A stretch of 64,000 nucleotides of DNA from Microthyrium microscopicum (GCA_010405405.1 MU004238.1:631530-695529); one strand, 5' to 3'; counted from the first letter of the stretch, positions 1 to 13,990 are shown. Numbers and translations are program-made. Notes: generated by a model not told the origin, from the letters alone.

Positions 1-1466
1 ATTGTAGATGATCAACGTTCAATGATAGCGATTGACGTTATCATATAGTACTTCTTTATATACATTGACATACAATCAGATTTCCGATTTTGATCATGTA
101 GCTTACTTCCGAAAACCTGCTTCCCAATATAAAAGAGACAAATGGTGAGCTTCGGATGAGAGCTAATGCAAGACTTCGGCTATACACACGATATGCGGCA
201 TCGGATAGCGGCAGCTTGCGAATTAGCTCGTGAGCCATCAACCCTCTTCTTACTTCGTGAGTCTGTCATTGTTACTTCGTACACCCCGCTGCTCATGCAG
301 TATCAAGCTTCGACGATATACTGTAGGTTACATTGTCACTTTGATTAGGTTACCTCGCCGATTGCTCTTGATGGTCATATCTGGCAGGCTATAATGTTTA
401 GCAAATTGCTGGTTCTTGATTGCATCTAAGGGGACAGAGTTCAAGACTTGGGGAATAGCTGATACAGGCTAAAAAAACATAATAAGATGAAAGCTCACGG
501 ATAGCAACACTCAATAAACAGATCAGAGGTTGGGCGACGAGCTAAGGTAGATTTACTTCATTTTATATCCTTGCCAGAAACCTCCTATTTTCCCAATTCT
601 AACCGCCTCACTCTCTCCACGAATTCTTGCTTCTTCCTTCTAGAAATTTGTAGTCCATAACATCTTCAAACTCACCGAAATGCGAGCGCCATCGCCCCAG
701 GAAATAACGCCGTAGTTTGACTTGGCGACGGCAAAACAAGTTAAGCAACACGCCATTTCGCGTGAGCCGCAATCTCACCACATCCACATGGCGCTTTCCA
801 CGTGCGGTCACTTTGAACTTTTCAACTTTTGAGCCTCTTCTTCTCCTTTTTCCTGCGGTTGCAAGCTGCCCAGTGGGAGCAGCCCAATCAAGCTCATTTC
901 AACCGCCTTGCCAAGACTGCTGACACCAGTCGCTAGTATTTGTGGCGCGCATGTTGGCGGTCTTGGAAAGGTCCATCTTGAATTCTTGATGGAGAATTGA
1001 TCGCGATGCGGCCGTGAGCCTGGTCCTTCTATTGATTCTAACGAATCATGATCGTTACCTTCCCATTTTTGAGCTTGTTGAAAACCGCAGAATACGATCG
1101 TGGAATAAATTCCCGTATTATCCGTGCCGCCATTTTTTGCCATTGTCCTTTGCTTTACATGATATTTCTTTACTGTAGCTGAATTGTGGTTTATATCGTC
1201 GCGACTGCTCAAAAACGAACTCCTTAGAAACGACCTCACATCTGATCTCATTCGACTAAACATTTATGTCTAGCGTTATGAGCATGATCTATGCCTTGAT
1301 ACCCTTTGCATTATATTCTTTAACCTCGATTTCCGCGTAAATCCTACACACCTTCAATTCTCGACCAGCATAATATCCGTCACTCGAGTGCTACAGCAGA
1401 CTTAGAGTATACCACCCATACCTAGGATTTGGAGCTCTCATATCAACAATTTCAGATACCCTCAAA
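1..1466. other. Intergenic, no gene recognised
   Basis: No reading frame here has a recognisable domain or a coherent exon chain. The longest open stretch, on the minus strand near 808-1263, looks like chance. The last 100 bases lead into the small membrane-protein gene that starts at 1467. Confidence 0.5.
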
Positions 1467-1992
1467 ATGCGGTCGATCCTCCTGCTGAGTAAAGCGACTC
1501 TCTTCCTCCTTGCTATCCTAGTAGCATCTACAGCCGCCATACCGAATCCCTCTCTCTCAACAACAACCACATCGTGAGTCCACTACCCAAACAACAGCAT
1601 AAACAATCATTTCTGACTGACCACCCAGATCACCATCTTCCACCGTTGACGAGGCCCTCAGCACAACAACTCCAATCCCCACCAGCACACCCGCCTCCTC
1701 CGCGCTCTCCAGCGGCGCACTAGCCGGCATAATAATCGGCAGCATCGCATTAGTCGGCATAGTCGGCCTCATAGTATACCTCCATCAAAACGGCTGGCCG
1801 CCCCTCTTTCCCAGCCGGAAGCGCCATGACTGGCAGCCCGACGACGACGGAGAAGGATCACCCAAAAAGAGTGCGATAGGAAGAGCAAGTACGGCGGCGC
1901 GGAGGGCGAGTTTGAAGATCACGAGGCCGGGGAATGTCATAACGAAGGACTATGCGTCTATGACGGATGAGGAGGGTCATGACGGGGTGTAG
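1467..1992 (+). CDS. Small single-pass membrane protein with Ser/Thr-rich ectodomain
   Basis: Two exons, 1467-1573 and 1629-1992, joined by a 55-nt intron (donor GTGAGT, acceptor CCCAG), give 156 residues. Residues 1-24 form a hydrophobic signal peptide. A Ser/Thr/Pro-rich stretch follows to about residue 61, then one hydrophobic helix rich in Gly, Ile and Val (about 62-82). The tail is basic and cytoplasmic, and ends in an acidic patch. The layout (signal peptide, O-glycosylatable stalk, one helix, basic tail) is that of small fungal wall-sensor-like or mucin-like proteins, but no named family is recognised. It is easily missed because each exon is short. The start is the first ATG before the signal peptide. 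Topology is well supported; function is unknown. Confidence 0.7.
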
Positions 1993-2449
1993 AAGGAGTA
2001 GGTGGGGGTAGTGCTATATAATAATGTTTACTATGATTCGTGGTTATTATGGTTGGTTATGGTTGATGTGCTGAGAAAATGAAGGGAATGAATGGCGCGC
2101 TGCCATCAACTACGGTGTGGGCATTTCAGATCGAAAAGATGCTTTGAAGCCGAGCGCATTTGAATGACATACATCAAAATAGTTAAGAGTTTGAGTAAAA
2201 TTCGAAAGAAGGTAAAGAAGCTGATAGAGGCTGGCCGGTTATTTTGTGCATCAACTACTGACCATCGGAATTGTTCATAATATTGCAAAAGATATCGTCG
2301 GATGCGTGTAATGATATAAATTTCTCTTTACTGATGAGCGTGAGCTCAGATGAGTGATGGAATAAGTGACCATCTAGTCCGTTTGATGCTTCTATATATG
2401 GAGCTTACTATAATAATACAACAGAGTCTAATTCCTGGATCTAAGATTC
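1993..2449. other. Intergenic, possible decayed MITE at about 2081-2250
   Basis: This is the space between convergent genes. The stretch 2081-2115 (core AATGGCGCGC then CCATCAACTAC) resembles the left end of the element at 60273. The text at 2232-2250 (GGTTATTTTGTGC) resembles its inverted right end. Identity is low, so this is only a candidate remnant. Confidence 0.3.
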
Positions 2450-4078
2450 TTAACCCAACCCGGCCCTTGAGAACCACATAACTTGCTCAACGGGCTCGGT
2501 TCGTCCTTTGTTCTCCATGGATCCAAGGCCTTGACCATCTGTCCAGCCCATTTTCTCCATCATCCGCTTGGCGTTGGTAACACCCTTTCCAGTTCCAGTG
2601 CCTATTTCTGGGGCTCCAGCTCCTATGGTCTCGCCCGGTCGAACCTTGACATTCTTGTGGCCGGAGGATGATGCCATTCTATACGGCCTCGATATGCCCG
2701 CGGGCTGCTTGACATCGGCGCGAGGAAAGAATGATCGTCTAGCGGATCGCTCGAATTGGGCAAACACTTGATGGTCAAAGCCAAAGCCTCGATGCTTTTT
2801 GGTGACGACCACATAGCGTTTTTCAGCCTTTCCAAAGCTCTTAGACTTGAGGCCGAGTTTGTTGATGAATGAGTGCAATGCCTTACGTGCCCACGGATCG
2901 AATGGAGGGAGAGCAAGTGATATCTGATCAGACTCGCAAAACTCTCGAAACTCGAACCGCAGTTCATCAATGTTCATGCCTCGTGGATATCGTTCTTTCA
3001 GGTCGCCATGCGATGGATTTGGACCCTCATCATCTGAATCCTCTTGAGTCCTCTTTTTCTTCTGGAATTTGAGGAGACCTGCTTCGCGCAATGCTTCGCG
3101 TTCTTGTTTTCTTGCCTTCTTTTTGGCTCTATCATTGCTCCAAGTAGACAACATCTTTTGTTGTAGCTCTTCGTCTGATACTTGGGGAACGGCAAGTTTT
3201 CCTTTCTTTTGTCGCTTGCGTTGAGGTCGATCCAGATTCATAAGATCCATGGCATCGAGCGGAACTCTATTCACTTGGGCATTGATGGCATCCTGGAGAA
3301 AACCCAAACCGTTGTTGTCTGCTTCATTCAGATCGTCGTCGTCACTTTCTTCGTCGTCTTCGCTTTCACTATCCTCATCGACGACTGGAACTTGATCTTG
3401 AACGACCTGCTCTGCCCAAGGATCGGCGAGCATCTGAAATACACTACGTCTGTCAGGTAGCTGCTTGGGTGCCCACTCAGAAGATTGTTCAAGCTTGGTC
3501 TGGTCTGCCCACGGGTCGGTAGATATCTGAAATGCAGTAGGCTTGTCAGCTAGCTGCTTGGGCACCCATTCAGAAGCTTCAACGAATTCGACGATTTTAG
3601 TTTGTTTGGTCTGTTTAATATTCTTCCCTCCTGGTAGGTTACGAATGGTCATCTCTTCGGTCAAGACACGGCTGTTGGACACCTGCATCTGAACGAGATC
3701 ATCTCCGCTTGAGGTTTCATATCGAACATCGTTGCCATCATCAAGTCCCATATTTCGATTGGCAAATGCAAATTTGAGGTCAGAATCGGATGTATTGTTG
3801 ATGTAATCTTGGATGATCATGTCATCTTCATCGTCTTCGTCTTCGCTCTGTGGTACCGGAGGTGGAGGGGCTTTGTGTTTGCCTTTGGTAGGTCTCGCTT
3901 TACGCGGTGTTCTCGTTTTACGTGGTGTTGACTGTTTGCCCTTTCCCTTTGCAGGTTTTGTCGAAAATGTCCAATCCGAGTTGTCATCGTCCTCTTTCAT
4001 CGCCGCTAGACGGGCCTCGGGGTCCTTGCCAGTGAATAATATCTCATCGTCAGATGGTATTAGTTCCGAGGAGTCCAT
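2450..4078 (-). CDS. SQS1: Sqs1-like R3H and G-patch protein
   Basis: One open frame of 542 codons. The C-terminal end is a classical G-patch (…EKMGWTDGQGLG, with flanking Gly residues). An R3H domain precedes it around residues 385-430, with the usual aromatic/basic ending (KKHRGFGF). The first half is acidic, with a basic low-complexity stretch rich in Lys, Pro and Thr. Yeast Sqs1/Pfa1 pairs with the DEAH helicase Prp43 in ribosome biogenesis and splicing, and G-patch proteins activate that helicase. At 542 residues it is shorter than many fungal Sqs1 proteins; the usual Gly/Arg-rich N-terminus is not visible upstream on this strand. A segment of about 34 residues around 168-228 is duplicated in tandem (SEWVPKQL… and SEWAPKQL…). 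It shares a 792-bp divergent promoter region with ATG4. Confidence 0.85.
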   Translation of the reverse strand: MDSSELIPSDDEILFTGKDPEARLAAMKEDDDNSDWTFSTKPAKGKGKQSTPRKTRTPRKARPTKGKHKAPPPPVPQSEDEDDEDDMIIQDYINNTSDSDLKFAFANRNMGLDDGNDVRYETSSGDDLVQMQVSNSRVLTEEMTIRNLPGGKNIKQTKQTKIVEFVEASEWVPKQLADKPTAFQISTDPWADQTKLEQSSEWAPKQLPDRRSVFQMLADPWAEQVVQDQVPVVDEDSESEDDEESDDDDLNEADNNGLGFLQDAINAQVNRVPLDAMDLMNLDRPQRKRQKKGKLAVPQVSDEELQQKMLSTWSNDRAKKKARKQEREALREAGLLKFQKKKRTQEDSDDEGPNPSHGDLKERYPRGMNIDELRFEFREFCESDQISLALPPFDPWARKALHSFINKLGLKSKSFGKAEKRYVVVTKKHRGFGFDHQVFAQFERSARRSFFPRADVKQPAGISRPYRMASSSGHKNVKVRPGETIGAGAPEIGTGTGKGVTNAKRMMEKMGWTDGQGLGSMENKGRTEPVEQVMWFSRAGLG

Positions 4079-4870
4079 TGCTTTCTCATGTATAGAAATG
4101 CGGACCAGAGCAATGAAGCATATGAGCAGGCAAAAATAGGAAAAAGAGTGTTGGTGTATAAAATTGGCGAGTTTTCAGGAGATGGAGATGTAGATGACTC
4201 TCAGACTCTAAAATAACCTCTGGCTTGTCCCCACCAATGGCTGCGGCTTGCTCTTACCAACACTTCTCAACACTCTTGAGCAAAAGATGCTATTTCCCAT
4301 CACACTCCATAAATGGTCAGGAAATCAACATATATTGGGCATTCGATAACACAGTCTGGCAAATGGACCATGGAATTTGCCGAGGGCACGCCAGTTGACT
4401 TGCCCATATGACATGGAGTATCCGTAATTGATGGCTCTCACTACAATTAGCGAGTGGCATCGCTAAATTATAGCGGGCGAAGCCGTCAAACGGACACTTG
4501 GTCGCCCCCACTGGGCAGTGGGAGGTGGCCCTCACCGCCATCTCTCGACTTGATCTGAGCTTCCCCATACATCTCTACTCCGCCATCACCAAGCTCCTCT
4601 TACTGCATGAGCCTCATGTAACTGCCTTTCTATCGCTCAAATATCTCACAATCTACATTTTACCTACTCTCCATAAACCATATCAGTTCCTCCTCCAGCT
4701 ACTTCTTCCTTCCTCTGATATCTCCACCACGTCCTCCCAATCCCTTGATCTGTCCTGCTGCCTACTACCTCTTAGCATCTTGTGACTCTCCTCTTACGCC
4801 TCCCTCCACCCTGCTCTCCATACTCCATTTCTGGCCTCCAAGATATCTATAGCGGCCATAGCACTAGAGC
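4079..4870. promoter_or_regulatory. Divergent promoter region SQS1/ATG4
   Basis: A 792-bp spacer between the starts of two divergently transcribed genes. The half next to ATG4 is rich in C and T (4560-4860), as is common for fungal 5' leaders. No specific binding site could be assigned by eye. Confidence 0.45.
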
Positions 4871-6341
4871 ATGGCCGAAACTGAATTGGCCCGCTATGGC
4901 CGCAAAGTCATGAACTTCTTCTTTGACAGCATGCCCCGCAACGACGCTCATCCCGGTACTCCCATCTATCTCCTGGGTCAACGTTACGATAACCCTCTAC
5001 CCCCGACTACCGAAACAAACGTCGAACCCGTCATAATAACTGCCTCTGTCCATTCCCCTTCCGAAAGTACTGCCCAAGGAAGCGAGTTGACCTCTGAACC
5101 CGAAGAAATTACAAAGAGCCAGATAGAAACACATTCGCAGACCCAAGAGAGCCATATCACCGATAAAAACAAGGAAGATGACGGTGGCTGGCCAGCACCA
5201 TTTCTCGACGACTTCGAATCCAAAGTTTGGATGACGTATCGCTCAAACTTCCCTCCTATACCAAGATCTCAGGATCCCACGGCTACTGTGTCCTTCGCTG
5301 TAAGATTAAAGAATCTTGGAAACCAAGAAGGATTTACATCTGATACGGGCTGGGGTTGCATGATTAGATCAGGACAAAGCTTGCTAGCAAATGCATTGGT
5401 GTTTACTGAGCTTGGGAGAGGTAAATCGTCTATTTGGCAACAAGAGAGGCACGGACTAACTCTCGGTAGACTGGCGGTTTGGAACTGACAATGAACGAGA
5501 AAAGAAAATCATATCCCTATTCGCCGATGATCCGACAGCACCATTCTCGATTCATAAGTTCGTTGGTCATGGCGCTGCGGCTTGTGGAAAACACCCTGGA
5601 GAGTGGTTTGGACCTTCTGCAGCAGCACGTTGTATCCAGTGAGTTACGAATGGATCAAAAAGATAAACTATTGACAGTCTTAAAGGGCGCTGGTTAACAG
5701 GCATCATGATACAAACATGGCAGTATACATTACAAGCGACGGGTCAGACGTTTACGAGGACGCGGTCTTTCGGATTGCTACCGCAAAAACCGGAACATTT
5801 CAGCCAACAATGCTACTGATAGGGACGAGATTGGGTGTGGATCGCGTAACTCCAGTTTACTGGGAAGCACTGAAAGCAGCGCTCCAAATGCCGCAATCCA
5901 TCGGTATTGCTGGGTAAGCTAACCAAAATTTCAAGATATGGGCTTTACTAACCAAGTTATAGTGGCCGACCATCATCGTCACATTACTTTGTCGGCAACC
6001 AAGGCAATGATTTCTTCTACCTCGATCCACACAACACTCGCCCCGCCCTTCCTCTACATTCCACTCCAGCAGACTATGTTACCGAGGAGATCATGTCATG
6101 CCACACGAGACGTCTACGCAAGCTCAGCATCAGTGGAATGGATCCAAGCATGTTGATTGGCTTTTTGGTCAAGGATGAAGAGGACTGGCGCAAGTGGAGA
6201 GCTGGGGTGTCTCAGGTTCCTGGAAAGCCTATCTGTCAAGTTCATGATCAGGAAAATGTTCATGCCAGCGTGGTTACGGAGCGCGAAGGCGCAATTGATG
6301 AGGTGGAGACGTTTGATACAGAGGAGGACGATGAATTTTAA
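4871..6341 (+). CDS. ATG4: Autophagy cysteine protease Atg4
   Basis: Four exons (4871-5420, 5470-5638, 5686-5913, 5963-6341) give 441 residues. Introns are 47-49 nt. Atg4 (peptidase family C54) trims the C-terminus of Atg8 to expose the glycine for lipidation, and later removes Atg8 from membranes. The catalytic Cys163 sits in [13 protein letters not shown]. Asp337 and His339 lie in the family motif YLDPH in the last exon. The segment [24 protein letters not shown]-like in exon 2 is also typical of the family. About 70 residues between the N-terminal helix and the protease core (roughly 50-120) are low-complexity, rich in Ser, Thr and Glu. The C-terminus is acidic. Start: first ATG in frame after a CT-rich leader. 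All catalytic residues are present, so it should be functional. Confidence 0.95.
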
Positions 6342-6841
6342 TAAACATCAATTAAGCGCAAATCTTCATTCATTTTTGCGATTGGCAGCTTTCTGTGAAT
6401 TTGAGCGTCGCGTGTTGACTTCATGTGACGTTCAGATGTTGATAAAGTCTCGAGCTCCAATCAATCGCGTCAACAACTTGGATTTCGCGTCACGACGCGC
6501 TATTGAACCTACCATTCTTTGGAGACGTGAAACAGTGCGATATGAAGATTTTACAATTGCAAATACAATGCACAAATCACAAGAGAAAAGAGTGGAAAAT
6601 ATGTAAGTAATTCATGGGAAAGCAATGCTCTCATTTCATTTCTTTCCGGAGCAGTATAATACACGCTCAAGCCCCAGCACCATTCCAAGAATTTGGGGTC
6701 TCATTGAAAAACCCAACCCATGACGCATTAGCAAGTAGACCGGAACACCAATAACCCGAACCGCATGCTCGCCAGGCCAGTTCATCATCAGTACATGAAG
6801 CCCGAACGAGAGAAAACAAGCCAAAACCCAAAGCAATCCGT
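6342..6841. other. Convergent 3' spacer ATG4/H2B
   Basis: This spacer of about 500 bp separates the convergent stops of ATG4 and histone H2B. It must hold both 3' untranslated regions. The ORFs in it have no family features. Confidence 0.5.
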
Positions 6842-9375
<2,534 letters not shown>

Positions 9376-9899
9376 CTATATGTCCATCTTTGGTGGAGCT
9401 GTGCTCGAGTTAGCAATGTACAATATATCATTGGTATTCTTGGTGGACGTACGGTCGAGTATTGGTGGAGGCAGGTTACGCTCGAATTTGGAGCCTGAGA
9501 AAAGGTTAGCAGAAGCTATGTTTTCAAACAGCTGATCAACATACCTCCCGGTGCAGTAGGTATTCTGATGGGCTCTGGGTGTCTGTATTCTCGCAGTATC
9601 TTCTCGGCTTCTTCGACCAAGGCCTGGTGGCCAGAATCAGCTCATGTACAATATGTAGTCTCAAACCCATACCCTCTGTGTCCGCTGATCCCTCACATCC
9701 TTCTTTGCTTCAAATAGTCCTCGAAGGTAAAGCGCTTGGCCTCTCCAGGCACTTCTTTGTACTGTCCAATCGAGCGAAGTCTTGAGGGCGCGTCGGTAGA
9801 GTGACCTGGATAGGAGTCAGTATGTGGCTTCGCTGACCATATTCGCGAGACCAATGACTCAACTTACAGCACTCGTTGTCTATGGGTAAGCTGTATCAT
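9376..9899 (-). CDS. Complex I B22-type subunit NDUFB9 (LYR protein)
   Basis: Five exons on the minus strand (9899-9868, 9805-9673, 9623-9545, 9494-9453, 9398-9376) give 102 residues. The LYR motif is at residues 13-15 in HRQRVLSLYRRALK. The family block WRGQALYLRGLFEAKK follows, then the Pro-rich end around PTAPGGSKFERNLPPP. The last intron contains a perfect TGCTAAC branch sequence 12 nt before its acceptor. B22 is a small accessory subunit on the matrix side of the distal membrane arm of mitochondrial NADH:ubiquinone oxidoreductase; LYR proteins bind acyl-ACP. Five exons in about 520 bp leave no exon longer than 133 nt, so the gene is easily overlooked. It is divergent from KGD2, another mitochondrial gene. 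Confidence 0.85.
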
Positions 9900-10281
9900 T
9901 GTTCCAGCAATTGCGACTGTGTCTCGATGTGGTGTAGAGAGCTGTTGACGAAGGAGGTTGAAGAGGCTCGCTAGATTATGTCAGCATTGGCTTAACCAAG
10001 CTAAGCTCTCCAGGTCCTGGATCCGTACCAAGCCTCCAGCACCCTTTTACTCTTTTCACATCCAGCTATACCTCTCTGCTTCCCGGCTCGTTTCTCATTT
10101 TGCGGTCGCTCGACTGTTTCTTTGGCTGTGCTCTGAGTTCTTGTTAAGCCAATTTGTGCTCGCGACCCCTCTGCGACTTTTCAAGGTCCCAAGCCTATCC
10201 TCATTCGCTCTCGTCAACCTCATCACCTTTCAGACTCATTGTCATCGATCACAAGCTTCAGCTCTACGGACTCAACCCAAT
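9900..10281. promoter_or_regulatory. Divergent promoter region NDUFB9/KGD2
   Basis: A 382-bp spacer between two start codons of genes for mitochondrial proteins. No defined binding site was recognised. Shared control is possible from the arrangement. Confidence 0.45.
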
Positions 10282-11748
10282 ATGCTTTCCCGAGCTCTAT
10301 ATCGAACCGCGATCGGTATCGCTTCGCCTAAGCGAGTACCGCATCAAGTCACATCTTTCCTCTTCCAGTCGCAATGTCATCTCCGATACGCATCAACAGT
10401 TGTCAAAGTGCCTCAAATGGCAGAGTCTATCACAGAAGGAACACTAAAACAGTTTTCGAAACAAGTGGGCGACTATGTTGAGGCAGATGAAGAGATTGCC
10501 ACTATCGAGACCGACAAAGTATGAGCTCTCCGAATCGAAGAAGCCCTCAAGAACTATTGCTTACGCTTAACAGATCGATGTAGCCGTCAATGCGTCCGAG
10601 GCTGGTACAATTACAGAACTTTTAGTTGAGGAGGAAGCGACTGTTACCGTCGGTCAAGAAATTGCTCGTCTGGATACCGGTGGCGAGAAACCCGCCGCGA
10701 AAGAAGAGAAGGAGCCAGAGCAAAAGTCGGAACCAGAGCCGAAGAAGGAAGAGAAGAAAGAAGAGAAGAAGGATGATACTCCTCCTCCGGCTCCAAAACA
10801 AGAGCAACCCAAGGAGGAGAGTAAACCAGCTCCATCACCGCCCAAGCAAGAGAAGAAGCCTGCTCCACCTCCACCGCCACCATCAAAGAAAAGCGAACCT
10901 TCCAAGGATGATGGTGAAAAGAAGTTTACGCTTTGGAGTCGTGATGAAAGACGTGTATGTGCCCAAACTTTGTGCACGGCGACATCGACTAACTACTTTT
11001 TCAGGTGAAAATGAACCGAATGCGACTTAGAATTGCCGAACGTCTAAAGCAAGCCCAGAACACCACAGCCTCCCTTTCTACGTTCCAAGAAGTTGACATG
11101 TCATCTCTCATCGAATTTCGCAGCAAGTACAAGGATGAATATGTGAAGAAGACTGGCATCAAGATTGGTTTCATGGGCGCGTTCGCTAGAGCTTGTACAC
11201 TTGCCATGAAGGACATTCCCGCTGTTAACGCAGCTATCGAGGGTCCAAATGGAGGTGATACTATTGTTTACCACGACTATGTGGACATCAGTGTTGCTGT
11301 CGCCACTGAAAAGGGTCTGACTACTCCTGTGGTTCGCAACGTGGAGTCTTTGAACATGTTAGAGGTTGAAAAGGTCATTTCAGACCTTGGCAGGAAGGCT
11401 CGCGACAACAAACTCACCATTGAGGATATGGCAGGCGGAACGTTTACCATCAGTAACGGTGGTGTCTTTGGATCTCTCATGTCCACACCCATCATCAATC
11501 CCCCTCAAGCTGGTCAGTATATTCCCCTCTCTCTATGTTTCTTTGACTAACTTGCGTGTTCAGCTGTCCTTGGTCTTCACGCAATCTTCAATCGCTGTGT
11601 GCCAATCGATGGCAAAGTTGAAATACGGCCAATGATGAACATTACCCTTACGTACGATCATCGCCTGATTGATGGCCGGGAAGCAGCAACCTTCTTGGTT
11701 AAGGTGAAGGAGTACATTCAAGACCCACGCAGAATGCTACTGGGTTAA
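10282..11748 (+). CDS. KGD2: 2-oxoglutarate dehydrogenase E2, dihydrolipoyl succinyltransferase
   Basis: Four exons (10282-10518, 10574-10954, 11005-11512, 11564-11748) give 436 residues. An Arg/Ser-rich mitochondrial presequence (about 1-38) is followed by one lipoyl domain (about 40-113); the lipoylated Lys is Lys79 in IETDK at the end of exon 1. A long linker rich in Lys, Glu and Pro (about 118-195) comes next, then the catalytic domain (about 205-436). The active-site motif HRLIDG gives His408 and Asp412. There is no clear E3-binding domain in the linker, as is usual for eukaryotic succinyltransferases. The enzyme transfers the succinyl group to CoA in the TCA cycle. Donor GTCAGT after exon 3 and GTATGA after exon 1 fit the frame. 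All expected parts are present. Confidence 0.95.
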
Positions 11749-12908
11749 TTTACGGTTGACAAGGTTATGAAGTTCATGCGAGATAAACTTCATGACATTT
11801 TGATGTGGTTTGGGGCATGGAGTGGTTGTATTGTAAAATGAGCTGTCTATGAAGGAAGTGTAATAATACCTTTACTATCAAACGAATACATCTCCAGTTT
11901 GATTGTATGTCGTGTATATTTCACGAGTGTGCTGGCTGGCTGATCATAAGTTTGGGTTGTCATGACGAATGGGTGTCATTCACGGCATGTTCTTGACAAT
12001 TCTGGTCTGCTGCTCAATTGGACTGATTCTCTGTTTCTATTGTTTCTCTTCATCATTAGACTAGGATCCAACGTCTTCTTATCCGTATACTGGGTTTTCC
12101 ACCGATATTCAATCGTTCTGCTTTTTCGTGGTGGCAGTATATGGCAACATTCTCTTGAAGCATGCCACAAAGTATAATGTGAGGGTGATCTGATAGCCAT
12201 ACGGCTCGATCAACTGCCTGAATGCAAGGAATGCAACCGCTATACTCATATGAACCTACTTTACGTCTCGGTCTGATATGAGGGCGCGAGTCGTTTTGAA
12301 TTCTAGATGTTAGTGTCGATCGCGATGTTGCTTCATTGTTTGGCAGTATGGGCTGCTTCCTTGGTTGAGCGTTGCTATATTATCTGGTACTTTCTATTCT
12401 ATATCTAATCTGTACATACGGATGTAGTTGAGCTATAACCCATCTGGTTCTATTGTATATCGAAAGGTGTTTCATGGCTATACCATGAGCAAAAGTACTT
12501 GGATAAGTTGAACATGATCGAACTTATTTTATCTGATTTAAAATAGACCCGAAAATGTGAACTTCCAGATACACGAACAATTTCAACTCCAACGCCCAAG
12601 TGTCTACTATCAATCGGTTCAGCAAAATTCCCCGATTATTTTAAAGTTATATTACCATCAGCTACGATTATGGTTGACGGAAACAGTGGAATATCTCGAG
12701 AAAAGTTTTAAAACCCAGCCTTGAGCAACAATGGGAGTTGACCAATCAGAGATGCCGAGGCGATTTGATTGACCCTCGGCAACACTCCCACGTCAGATTG
12801 ATATCTCCTCATGCAAGCGGAGACTGAGGAGTCGAGATCAGTAACTGCAATTCCGAGCATTTGAAGTGCTACTTCATATCATTATACATTGACATTCACT
12901 TTTACAGC
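11749..12908. other. Intergenic, no gene recognised
   Basis: This is 1160 bp between genes on the same strand. It is AT-rich, with short open frames only. The part near 12700-12900 is the probable promoter of the SDR gene that follows. Confidence 0.45.
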
Positions 12909-13990
12909 ATGACTTCGGCAGCCGACCTCACCGTGAACTCCTTGTTCGATTTCCGCAACCATGTGGTTCTCGTTACAGGTGGAGCTACAGGATTGGGTGA
13001 GATGGCCGCTCAAGGATTCATCCAGAATGGAGCAAAGGTTTTCATTGCTAGTAGAAAGGAGAGCGAGCTACAAAAGGTAGGCACTCACCAATAGAAATTT
13101 TCAACAGATAGAACAACAAGGGAGACTGATTACTGACGGATACGTAGACCTCAGCTCGTCTAAACTCGATTGGACCTGGCAAATGCGAATACATTGTCTC
13201 GGATCTGAAAGATAAAGCTGGTGTAGATTCTCTTTGCGCCGAGTTGAAGAAGCGAACCGACCGCCTCACTGTCCTTCTCAACAACTCTGGCGCAACCTGG
13301 TTTGTTTACATCAAAACTTTGTGAATACAGGCTGACCCAAAGCAGGGGTGGATCATATGCAGACTTCCCAGAGAGTGGCTGGGACAAGCTGATGGCTTTG
13401 AATGTCAAGTCAATGTTCTATAGTAAGCCTTTTGCTTTCCATTATACGAATGGTATTAACATATCACAGCTGTTGTTGGGTCAGTTCATCAGAGCATCTG
13501 GCTTCACATGTACTGACAACCAGGTAGACTGGAAGACCTATTGAAGAAAGGAGCTTCTTCAGACACACCATCTCGTGTTATCAACATCGCTTCAGTCGCA
13601 GGTCTCATCACTCGTGATCCAACTTCAGGATCTGGTGGCGGTCTCGCTGCTCCAGGAACTGGCACTTACTCATACGGACCATCCAAAGCTGCATGTATCC
13701 ACCTCTCCAAGATGCAAGCATCAAAGCTCGCCCCACACAACATCATGGTGAACTGCGTCTGCCCAGGTGTATTCCCTTCGCGTATGACCAGCTTTGGCGT
13801 GGATAAGTACCTAGACACACTTCTCGAAGGACAACCCACCGGTCGTATTGGACAACCCTCTGATTTCGCTGGATTGATATTGTTCTTGAGCAGCAGAGCT
13901 TCGGCACATATCACTGGAAACGTAATCGAAATCGATGGTGGCAGTATGGTCAGTGGCTGGAGGAGATCGGCAGCTAAAGCTAACATGTAA
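12909..13990 (+). CDS. Short-chain dehydrogenase/reductase with a 10-nt microexon
   Basis: Five exons (12909-13076, 13148-13299, 13346-13422, 13470-13479, 13528-13990) give 289 residues. The Rossmann motif is VTGGATGLG near residue 20, followed by NNSGA. The catalytic Ser lies in INIASVAG, and the Tyr/Lys pair is in YSYGPSKAA. The Pro-Gly turn and the C-terminal DGG…SGW block are typical of the RhlG-like (rhamnolipid/3-oxoacyl reductase-like) fungal SDRs. Substrate is unknown. Exon 4 is only 10 nt (13470-13479). Including it gives FYTVVGLEDLLKK, which matches the TVA..PLL spacing expected between the NVK helix and the Ser strand. Skipping it and using the acceptor at 13523 would also stay open, but with a shorter helix. 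The upstream in-frame ATG at 12861 was rejected because the domain starts normally at 12909. Confidence 0.88.

Noticed and set aside
808-1263. Minus-strand frame of 151 codons
   Set aside because: No domain, no signal peptide, no splice partner, and biased composition; judged to be chance.
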